Positions 29,533-36,884 of a DNA stretch of 64,000 nt are shown piece by piece (positions within the stretch are counted from its first letter, which is position 1; each line of letters begins with the position of its first letter). Made by a program: the position numbers and the translations under genes. Below the pieces are notes generated by a model. That model did no database searches. It was not told the origin of the DNA and was given only the letters and a program-made list of their open reading frames with translations. The DNA is from Nitrosomonas sp. (GTDB taxonomy: Bacteria; Pseudomonadota; Gammaproteobacteria; Burkholderiales; Nitrosomonadaceae): contig NZ_JAMWZS010000009.1 of the NCBI RefSeq assembly GCF_024282095.1, positions 1 to 64,000 on the forward strand, read 5' to 3'.

Positions 29533-30798
29533 TCAACACGCTGATTGCTCAAGCAGCGCGACATAACGAGGCAACACGTCCGCATCCGGAAAATCCAGCA
29601 TTTCCTTCAAGAAATGCTGCCGATGCTCTTCAACATAAAAAGCATCGCAACCATGGGCTAAAAAACCATTAATTTTCTCATACACATCATCGCGGCATTT
29701 CAATTCCGTTTCCGGCATGTAATAAGCCACAGCTGAGCGAGCGGCGATTAAATAATCAGCGGCCAACACCGGTTTTTTTGCTCTGACAGCTTCAAAAACT
29801 ACCGAAGTTGCCAAATCAATAATGACATCGGACCAATTCATCAAATGAACCGAATGCGCATCATCGCCGGCAATGCGCACATTGGGCAATTGCTTGATCG
29901 TGCTGTCCTTCGTCAGCGACTGCTTCCAACCGCTGCGCGTATGCGGCTTGATGATCAATTCCACGCCGGGAAACTCAGCGATCATATGCACCACTTCACT
30001 CACTTCTTCCCAGAATGTCGTGAAGTTGGCTTTTCTCAGGAACATCACAATCTTAAGCCGGCTATCCGAACGGACTAACGGCGAAGGCGGCATCAACCCG
30101 GAAAGTATTTTCAACCACTCTTCACAGTACCGTGGCGAGCCTAAAACAGCCAGCTGGTCTGCCGTCATAAATGGACGAAAACGTATGGCGCATAGCTGGT
30201 TGGGCACCACCACCTTATCGAATATCGTGGCTGCCGAGAATGTAACATCGGGCTCCACGCGCCTTTCACCGCGACGAATCAATTGGCTGGCGTGCGGACT
30301 ATCGCCATGCGGCAAGGATACGGCACCCAATCCTCGGCTTTTTGCCATTGCCACCACCACTTCGACCCATTCCACACAAATCACCGAATTCCGTTCAATC
30401 CAGTCAAAAGCGATAACGCCCTTGCCCGCACTGCCAAAACTTCTGTTCAGCAGATATTCCGCCGTATGCCGCCACAACGGTTCGCGTCGTTTTTCATCAT
30501 AGCGCTCAGCCAATCGGGTCACTAATGGGCCGATAACTTGTATGCGCCGTACATTGCGCGTCAATAAAAACATCTGTAAACGCCATTTGATATATTCGAG
30601 CGATGAAAATAGCTCGCGTATATGCGCTACACGCACACCTTCCAGCTGACTTAAATATTTAACGCGAAAATCACGACGGAATGCTGTGGAACCGATCAGT
30701 ACCACGTCGCATTGATGACCCGATTTGATCCATTTGTAAATGACCGGAGTGACATGATCGATGTCGTTATAGTGGCGCAGAAAAAAGAGAGCCTTCAT
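29533..30798 (-). CDS. GT-B-like protein of unknown function in glycan cluster
   Basis: 421 residues that I cannot assign with certainty. It begins KALFFLRHYNDIDHVTPVIYKW, continues with VSLPHGDSPHASQL and FRPFMTADQLAVLGSPRYCEEWL, and has a late LIIKPHTRSGW and SDVIIDLATSVVFEAVRAKKPVLA. This last pattern resembles CDP-glycerol glycerophosphotransferase and UDP-GlcNAc 2-epimerase/GT-B folds, where the nucleotide binds late in the protein. It is divergent from the cytidylyltransferase gene, suggesting that it may use the sugar activated by the facing operon. Confidence 0.55.
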   Translation of the reverse strand: MKALFFLRHYNDIDHVTPVIYKWIKSGHQCDVVLIGSTAFRRDFRVKYLSQLEGVRVAHIRELFSSLEYIKWRLQMFLLTRNVRRIQVIGPLVTRLAERYDEKRREPLWRHTAEYLLNRSFGSAGKGVIAFDWIERNSVICVEWVEVVVAMAKSRGLGAVSLPHGDSPHASQLIRRGERRVEPDVTFSAATIFDKVVVPNQLCAIRFRPFMTADQLAVLGSPRYCEEWLKILSGLMPPSPLVRSDSRLKIVMFLRKANFTTFWEEVSEVVHMIAEFPGVELIIKPHTRSGWKQSLTKDSTIKQLPNVRIAGDDAHSVHLMNWSDVIIDLATSVVFEAVRAKKPVLAADYLIAARSAVAYYMPETELKCRDDVYEKINGFLAHGCDAFYVEEHRQHFLKEMLDFPDADVLPRYVALLEQSAC

Positions 30799-31078
30799 AG
30801 CGATAAGATGATCACAAAAATATTCAAAACATGCAGCATCTCTATTATTTTCCCAATTTAAACAAAAGATTCTGTAAAGCGCGCCATTCTACTCTTGCCA
30901 CTATCCAATTACCAGCAGCGCATCTGCACATCGCCGCGATAAAATTTCAGCACGCAACATATCGTTTAAATTTAACAATAAATATTGCCCAACAAACAAG
31001 AAAAACCTGATAATCAGCAAATAGCTTCTGGGCATAATTTCTAATACTTGTAAAACTAACCAATCACACACTATTTCC

Positions 31079-31828
31079 ATGAAAACAATCGCTGTCATAC
31101 CTGCCCGCATGGGCTCATCGCGTTTCCCCGGCAAGCCCATCGCAAAAATACTGGGACGCCCGATGATTGAGCACATCTATAAACGCGTCGCCTTGAGCAA
31201 ATCACTCGATGCCACCTATATTGCAACCTGCGATGAAGAAATCCGGCAAGTGGCAGAAAGCTTTGGCGCACCCGTCATCATGACATCCGATACGCACGAA
31301 CGCGCCAGCGATCGTGTCGCTGAAGCAGTGGTCTACCTGGATGCCGATCTGATCGTCATGGTGCAAGGAGATGAACCGATGACGCACCCGGACATGATTG
31401 ATACCGCCGTGGCACCGTTTAGAGATGACCCGCAATTGGGTTGCGTCAATTTGGTGCGCAAAATTGATCACGAAGCGGATTATCTGGATCCTAATACCAT
31501 CAAGGTGGTGATGAATCAACAAGGTGACGCCCTGTACATGTCACGCCGCCCCATTCCGACATTGGCCAAAACCGGTTTCGCCGATACCGCCGCTTACAAA
31601 CAGGTCTGCATCATCCCATTTCGCCGCACCACACTGTATCAATATACCCACCTGACACCAACGTCATTGGAGCAATTGGAATCCGTCGACATGCTGCGCC
31701 TGCTCGAACATGGCTTCAAAGTCAAAATGGTACACACGGAATTCAATACCCAGGCAGTGGATACCGCAGCGGATTTGGCACGTGTTGCCAAACTGATGGA
31801 AACAGACCCACTACTCTCTCGCTACTAG
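31079..31828 (+). CDS. KdsB-like CMP-sugar-acid cytidylyltransferase
   Basis: 249 residues related to CMP-Kdo synthetase: VIPARMGSSRFPGKPIAKILGRPMIEH, ATCDEEIRQVAESFGAPVIMT and VMVQGDEPM. The SGTDR motif of true KdsB reads ERASDR here, so the substrate may differ from Kdo. It activates a 2-keto sugar acid with CTP. The next four genes are co-directional within 11 bp of one another or overlapping, making a single operon of aldolase, dehydrogenase, epimerase and phosphatase. Confidence 0.8.
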   Translation: MKTIAVIPARMGSSRFPGKPIAKILGRPMIEHIYKRVALSKSLDATYIATCDEEIRQVAESFGAPVIMTSDTHERASDRVAEAVVYLDADLIVMVQGDEPMTHPDMIDTAVAPFRDDPQLGCVNLVRKIDHEADYLDPNTIKVVMNQQGDALYMSRRPIPTLAKTGFADTAAYKQVCIIPFRRTTLYQYTHLTPTSLEQLESVDMLRLLEHGFKVKMVHTEFNTQAVDTAADLARVAKLMETDPLLSRY

Positions 31829-31836
31829 GAAATGCC

Positions 31837-32607
31837 ATGTCATTAAAATCAAGATTGAACCGGTCTGAATTGACCATTGGTTCTTGGGTCACACTGGGAC
31901 ATCCGTCGATTGCCGAAATCATGGCGGCAGCGGGATTTGACTGGCTGGTGCTGGATATGGAGCACAGCGTACTGGAACTCAGCGAGGTGCAAGCCATCAT
32001 CCAAGTGCTGGACGGCAAGCAATGTCCGGCGATTGTACGCCTGACGTCAAACCATCCCGATCAGATCAAACGCGTCATGGATGCCGGCGCGACCGGTATC
32101 ATGGTACCGATGATCAAATCCGCCATGGATGCCCAGGCAGCCGTAGATGGTATGTACTATCCGCCACGCGGGCAACGAGGTGTCGGCCTGGCGCGCGCGC
32201 AGGGTTATGGTTCAAGCTTCCAGGCCTACCGGCAATGGCTGGAAGACAATGCGGTGATCGTCGTCATGATCGAACATGTCGACGCCGTCGGTGCTATTGA
32301 CAGCATACTGGCCGTTCCCGGTATTGACGCTTACATCATCGGCCCCTACGATTTGTCCGGTTCGATGGGCCGCCCCGGCGATCTTAATCACCCTGACGTG
32401 CAAGCGGCCATCGCCAAAGTTCTCGAAGCAGGCCGCCGCGCCCAAAAACCCGGCGGCATCCATGTCATCGAACCCGATCCACAAGCGCTGCAACAACGCA
32501 TTCAGGCAGGTTTCAATTTCCTCGGCTATGGCTTGGATATCCGCATTCTGGATTCGATCTGCCGCACACACTTACAAAGTATCCGCGCAACACTCAAAAC
32601 ATCATGA
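31837..32607 (+). CDS. HpcH/HpaI-type 2-keto-3-deoxy acid aldolase
   Basis: A class II (metal-dependent) pyruvate aldolase of 256 residues. Signatures: GSWVTLGHPSIAEIMAAAGFDWLVLDMEH, DAGATGIMVPMIKSAMDAQAAV and the RGVGLARAQGYG loop; metal ligands Glu and Asp are expected in VVMIEHVDAV and IGPYDLSGSMG. It adds pyruvate to an aldehyde or splits the product. In this operon a synthetic role, making a 3-deoxy-2-ulosonic acid for the cytidylyltransferase, is a reasonable inference. Confidence 0.82.
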   Translation: MSLKSRLNRSELTIGSWVTLGHPSIAEIMAAAGFDWLVLDMEHSVLELSEVQAIIQVLDGKQCPAIVRLTSNHPDQIKRVMDAGATGIMVPMIKSAMDAQAAVDGMYYPPRGQRGVGLARAQGYGSSFQAYRQWLEDNAVIVVMIEHVDAVGAIDSILAVPGIDAYIIGPYDLSGSMGRPGDLNHPDVQAAIAKVLEAGRRAQKPGGIHVIEPDPQALQQRIQAGFNFLGYGLDIRILDSICRTHLQSIRATLKTS

Positions 32608-33536
32608 ACGCATTGGTCATATCCACTTCCTCCTTCGACATCGACAATAATCCGCCGCTTCAGCAATTGCTGCAACAAGGCATGCACATCATCACCAATC
32701 CGCATCGCCGCAAACTCACCGAAGATGAAATTATCGAATTACTGAGCGGCGGCGCAATCGGCCTGATTGCCGGCATCGAACCGTTGACTGAGCGGGTACT
32801 TGAATCCACCCGGAATCTGAAAGTCATTTCACGCTGCGGTGCCGGGTTGGACAGCGTCGATCTGGCTGCGGCAAAGCACCATGGCATTACCGTACTGAAC
32901 ACGCCGGAAGCACCGGCGCAAGCGGTGGCGGAACTGACGCTGGGGTACATTTTGACGTTATTGCGGCAAATCAACCCGATTGATCAAGCGGTACGCAAAG
33001 GCGAATGGCCGCGCACGCAAGGTCGTCTGCTGGCCGCGCAAACGGTCGGTATCATCGGCATGGGACATATTGGCCGCCGTGTCGCGCGCCTGTGTCAGGC
33101 ATTTGAAGCCACCGTCATCGCGCATGATCCATATGCCAATCAGGTACCTGAAGACGTCACATTGATGCCGCTGGAACAATTGCTGGTCACCGCCGACATC
33201 ATCACGCTGCACCTGCCTTACGCACCAGACACGCATCATCTGTTGGATACCAAGGCATTCGCCGCTATGAAGCCTGAAGCAATTGTCATCAATGCGGCGC
33301 GCGGTGGACTGGTCGATGAAAACGCGCTGGCGGCGGCATTACAAACCGGAAAACTCAGTGCCGCTGCGTTGGATGTCTTTGAGCAGGAACCCTATCATGG
33401 TCCACTCATCGAATGCGGCAACATCATCCTGACCTCGCATGTCGGCTCCCTTGCCAGAGAATCGCGGCAGCGCATGGAAATCGAAGCCGCTGAGAATCTA
33501 CTGCAGGGTTTGATCAAAACCGGTTTAATCAAATAA
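32604..33536 (+). CDS. D-isomer 2-hydroxyacid dehydrogenase
   Basis: 310 residues of the SerA/glycerate dehydrogenase family. The NAD Rossmann motif is VGIIGMGHIGRRVARLCQAF; catalytic residues lie in INAARGGLVDE (Arg), DVFEQEP (Glu) and LTSHVGS (His). It overlaps the aldolase gene by 4 bp. In a sugar-acid operon it could oxidise or reduce the 2-position of a precursor rather than phosphoglycerate; no ACT domain is present, unlike SerA. Confidence 0.83.
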   Translation: MNALVISTSSFDIDNNPPLQQLLQQGMHIITNPHRRKLTEDEIIELLSGGAIGLIAGIEPLTERVLESTRNLKVISRCGAGLDSVDLAAAKHHGITVLNTPEAPAQAVAELTLGYILTLLRQINPIDQAVRKGEWPRTQGRLLAAQTVGIIGMGHIGRRVARLCQAFEATVIAHDPYANQVPEDVTLMPLEQLLVTADIITLHLPYAPDTHHLLDTKAFAAMKPEAIVINAARGGLVDENALAAALQTGKLSAAALDVFEQEPYHGPLIECGNIILTSHVGSLARESRQRMEIEAAENLLQGLIKTGLIK

Positions 33537-33547
33537 CGGATAACACT

Positions 33548-34477
33548 ATGTTGAACGAAACAGTTGTGGTATTTGGCGCCAGTGGTTTCTTGGGCAGTCA
33601 CGTTGCCGATGCCCTGTCGACCGCTGGTTACAAAGTACGATTATTTGACCGCAGCCCGTCACCGTATCTTAAAAGCAATCAGGAGATGATCATTGGCGAT
33701 ATCATGAATCTCGATCAGGTCATCGAAGCCGCCAAAGGCACATCCATCGTTTACAACTTTGCCGCGATTGCGGACATCGATGAAGCCAATGACAAGCCTA
33801 TTCCCACTGCAACCATCAACGTATTAGGCAACATGCACGCATTGGAAGCCGCGCGCATCGTCGGCGCCCGCCGTTTTGTCTTTGCCAGCAGCATTTATGT
33901 GTATTCCGAGTCCGGTTCTTTTTATCGCGCCAGCAAGCAGGCCGCGGAACGTTTCACCGAAACCTATCATGACCGCTACGGCCTGGATTACAGCATCCTG
34001 CGCTATGGCTCGCTGTATGGTAGGCGCTCAGATAAACGCAACGGCATTTACCGCATGCTGCACGAAGCCGTTGCACACCATTCCATTACCTACAAAGGCA
34101 GCGGCGATGCCATGCGCGAATATATTCACGTGGAAGATGCCGCGCGCATGAGCGTGCAAATTTTAGCGCCTGAATTTGCCAACCGGCATCTGATTCTGAC
34201 CGGACAGGAAAGGCTGCGCATCAAAGATGTCATGACCATGATCTCGGAAATCCTGCCGTGGCCGGTTGAATTGCATTTTGACGAAGCCAATGCCGTGCAC
34301 CACTATGAAATTACGCCTTATGCGTTTCAACCACGCATCGGCCGCAAATTGGTATTGAACGAACATGTCGATCTCGGGCAGGGCATCCTCGATTGCCTGC
34401 GCGAAATTCACCAGGATCTGCATCACGGCGATGAAAACGACGACGCCACCCCGGCAACCTCAGATAACCGCGCATAA
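33548..34477 (+). CDS. NAD-dependent epimerase/dehydratase (extended SDR)
   Basis: 309 residues. The N-terminal NAD motif is VVFGASGFLGSHVADAL. The catalytic YxxxK tyrosine and lysine appear in FYRASKQAAERF, preceded by FASSIYVYSES. The middle LRYGSLYGRRSDKRNGIYRM and REYIHVEDAARM are typical of UDP-sugar epimerases. It probably modifies a nucleotide-linked or free sugar in the same pathway as its neighbours. The usual Ser/Thr catalytic residue is kept. Confidence 0.83.
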   Translation: MLNETVVVFGASGFLGSHVADALSTAGYKVRLFDRSPSPYLKSNQEMIIGDIMNLDQVIEAAKGTSIVYNFAAIADIDEANDKPIPTATINVLGNMHALEAARIVGARRFVFASSIYVYSESGSFYRASKQAAERFTETYHDRYGLDYSILRYGSLYGRRSDKRNGIYRMLHEAVAHHSITYKGSGDAMREYIHVEDAARMSVQILAPEFANRHLILTGQERLRIKDVMTMISEILPWPVELHFDEANAVHHYEITPYAFQPRIGRKLVLNEHVDLGQGILDCLREIHQDLHHGDENDDATPATSDNRA

Positions 34478-34479
34478 AC

Positions 34480-35121
34480 ATGAAGAATTTCGACTGGCAG
34501 GCGATCATCTTTGATTTTGACGGCGTGGTGGTGGAATCCGGAAAAATCAAAACCCAGGCATTCGCGGAACTCTACCGTCCTTATGGCGAAGACATCGTCG
34601 TCCAGGTCGTGCAATTTCACACCCAGAATGGCGGCATGTCGCGCTACCGCAAATTCCGCCATTTCCAGCAACATTTTCTCAACAAACCACCTTTAACTGA
34701 AGCGGAAGAAAAACAACTGGACACCCGTTTTTCCGAATTGGTGGTAGAAGCTGTCATCGCCGCCGAAGCCGTCCCCGGCGCGATAGAATTGATCCGCCAG
34801 CAAGCCGAAAAAATCCCTTTATTTGTCGCCTCCGGCACACCGGAAACAGAACTCAAAGTCATCGTCGAACGCCGCGGCCTGACCCCTTACTTTAAAGAAG
34901 TGCGCGGCGCACCGGCACTCAAACCAACCATCATCGCGGAAATATTATCCGCATACGCACTCCAACCCGAATCGGTGCTCATGATCGGCGACGCCATGGC
35001 GGATCTTGAAGGCGCGCAAGCCAACGGCACCGCTTTCCTGGGCCGCGTCTTTCCCGGCGATCCGAATCCTTTTCCAGCCGATGTGAAAATCGTTCCAGAT
35101 TTACGCGGATTAGTCGCTTAA
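34480..35121 (+). CDS. HAD-superfamily phosphatase
   Basis: 213 residues with HAD motif I IIFDFDGVVVES, motif II FVASGTPE, a lysine in RGAPALKPTIIAE and motif IV MIGDAMADLEGAQANG. It starts 2 bp after the epimerase stop. KdsC, the Kdo-8-phosphate phosphatase, is also a HAD enzyme, but this one belongs to the PGP/beta-phosphoglucomutase-like subgroup. It may dephosphorylate the sugar acid before activation. Confidence 0.82.
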   Translation: MKNFDWQAIIFDFDGVVVESGKIKTQAFAELYRPYGEDIVVQVVQFHTQNGGMSRYRKFRHFQQHFLNKPPLTEAEEKQLDTRFSELVVEAVIAAEAVPGAIELIRQQAEKIPLFVASGTPETELKVIVERRGLTPYFKEVRGAPALKPTIIAEILSAYALQPESVLMIGDAMADLEGAQANGTAFLGRVFPGDPNPFPADVKIVPDLRGLVA

Positions 35122-35137
35122 GACTATCAGTTTCCCG

Positions 35138-35815
35138 ATGCAAAGACATGTCTACCCGGATATCGAATCGTTAAGCCAAAGCTTCGCGGAATACGTTGAA
35201 ACCACGCTGCAAAACACCTTAACCCGCAAACAGCACGCAACACTGGCTGTTCCCGGCGGCAACACCCCGCGCCATTACCTGCCCGCATTGGCAAAATGTG
35301 CATTACCCTGGGATCGCATCACTGTCACACTCAGCGACGAGCGCTGGGTCGATGTCACCAATGAACAATCCAACGAACATCTGGTGAAACAACACCTGAT
35401 GAATCACCTTCCCGCAAATACGCCTTTCGTCGGACTCAAAACCCAACACGACAATCCTTTTAATGCTGTCGATGAGATTCACCAGCGACTAAATAACCTG
35501 CCGCCACCATTAAGTTTGACGGTACTAGGCTTGGGAGAAGATGGGCATATTGCTTCACTATTTCCGGGAATGAATCCCGATCTGCTGTCTATACATCACT
35601 GTGTGGCTGTTGAACCACCGATTGCGCCATCACTGCGGGTTAGTCTTTCATTGAAAATGCTGACGGAGAGTGAACATATTGCGTTGGTTGTTACTGGGAA
35701 GGCCAAACGGCGGTTGCTGGATCAATTGAGTGAGCATTCTGATTCGGGAATACCTTTGACTTGGCTATTACAGCACACTCAATCACCTGTTATAGTGTTT
35801 GAAAATAACGATTAA
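35138..35815 (+). CDS. pgl: 6-phosphogluconolactonase
   Basis: Hydrolyses 6-phosphogluconolactone in the oxidative pentose phosphate pathway. Motifs: LAVPGGNTPRHYLPAL, TLSDERWVDVTNEQSNEHLVKQHL and LTVLGLGEDGHIASLFPG. 225 residues. It follows the HAD gene by 16 bp and is probably in the same transcript. Codon use remains like the upstream genes; the following methyltransferase gene looks more AT-rich, marking the likely edge of an acquired segment. Confidence 0.92.
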   Translation: MQRHVYPDIESLSQSFAEYVETTLQNTLTRKQHATLAVPGGNTPRHYLPALAKCALPWDRITVTLSDERWVDVTNEQSNEHLVKQHLMNHLPANTPFVGLKTQHDNPFNAVDEIHQRLNNLPPPLSLTVLGLGEDGHIASLFPGMNPDLLSIHHCVAVEPPIAPSLRVSLSLKMLTESEHIALVVTGKAKRRLLDQLSEHSDSGIPLTWLLQHTQSPVIVFENND

Positions 35816-35825
35816 ATATATCAAT

Positions 35826-36881
35826 ATGTCTCTAAATGTATTTGATTTTTTCTCGGGATGTGGAGGAACCAGCAAAGGATTTCAAAATGCTGGTCTAAAG
35901 CCGGTGTTTGCACTGGATCATGATCTTGATGCAGCAGACACTTTCAGAAGGAATTTCCCGGATGTTTGCTTTAGTCATTCCGATATAACAAAATTTGATG
36001 AAAACGAACTTAATTCGATATTCAATGAGAAAAAACGAAATGCCACGCTATTTTGTGGATGCGCCCCATGTCAGCCTTTCACCCGGCAAAACACGAAAAA
36101 ACCGGACTCGGAAAACGACATAAGAAGAACTTTATTATCCAGATTTGGTGAGCTTATAGAAAAATTTTCCCCTGACTATGTATTTGTGGAAAATGTTCCA
36201 GGCATTCAAAGTATCACCGGACATGGTATTTTGGTTCGCTTTAGAATGCATCTTGAGAATTTAGGGTATAAAACGGTAATTTATGTTGTTGAATCTCAAA
36301 ATTATGGGGTGCCTCAGCGTCGCCGCAGACTTGTATTTCTGGCATCGAAAAATGCGGAGATCGATCTGCCTACGCCTACTCATGGACCGGGTACTGAACT
36401 TCCTTATGAAACGGTACGAAACCGGATCAGTCATTTACCGGCGATAGAAGCCGGCGAAATTCATAAAACCGTACCCAATCATCGTGCTGCAAGATTATCA
36501 TCCCTTAATTTGCAGAGAATCATGTCCACTCCACCGGAAGGTTCACGGGCCGATTGGCCAGCTGAATTGAGACTGGCATGTCATACCAAGACCGGCTATA
36601 CCGGACATACGGATGTGTATGGCCGCATGAAATGGGATGAACCGGCTACTGGACTGACTACCCGTTGTGTCAGTTTATCGAACGGAAGATTCGGGCACCC
36701 GGAGCAACACCGGGCGATCAGTGTGCGGGAAGCAGCTGCATTGCAAACATTTCCTGATGATTTTATTTTCCACGGTTCGTTAAATTCACAGGCCCGCCAA
36801 ATAGGAAATGCGGTACCGGTTTTACTGGCCGAAGCATTCGGACGGCATATCTTGGAACACATGAAGCGGCATCAACGATAA
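35826..36881 (+). CDS. DNA (cytosine-5)-methyltransferase
   Basis: 351 residues with the ordered motifs of C5 methyltransferases: I FDFFSGCGGTSKGFQNAG, IV with the catalytic cysteine in GCAPCQPF, VI FVENVPGI, VIII VPQRRRRLVFL, and X RQIGNAVPVLLAEAF. It should methylate a specific cytosine in DNA; the site is unknown. ATG 35826 is preferred over upstream in-frame ATGs that overlap pgl. The next gene begins 3 bp after its stop, tying it to the GHKL-receiver-Vsr cassette. Could be a solitary or restriction-linked modifier. Confidence 0.93.
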   Translation: MSLNVFDFFSGCGGTSKGFQNAGLKPVFALDHDLDAADTFRRNFPDVCFSHSDITKFDENELNSIFNEKKRNATLFCGCAPCQPFTRQNTKKPDSENDIRRTLLSRFGELIEKFSPDYVFVENVPGIQSITGHGILVRFRMHLENLGYKTVIYVVESQNYGVPQRRRRLVFLASKNAEIDLPTPTHGPGTELPYETVRNRISHLPAIEAGEIHKTVPNHRAARLSSLNLQRIMSTPPEGSRADWPAELRLACHTKTGYTGHTDVYGRMKWDEPATGLTTRCVSLSNGRFGHPEQHRAISVREAAALQTFPDDFIFHGSLNSQARQIGNAVPVLLAEAFGRHILEHMKRHQR

Positions 36882-36884
36882 GAC

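Noticed and set aside
29873..30502. 209-codon open frame on the plus strand
   Set aside because: Antisense to the GT-B-like gene; composition mirrors the codons of the real gene.
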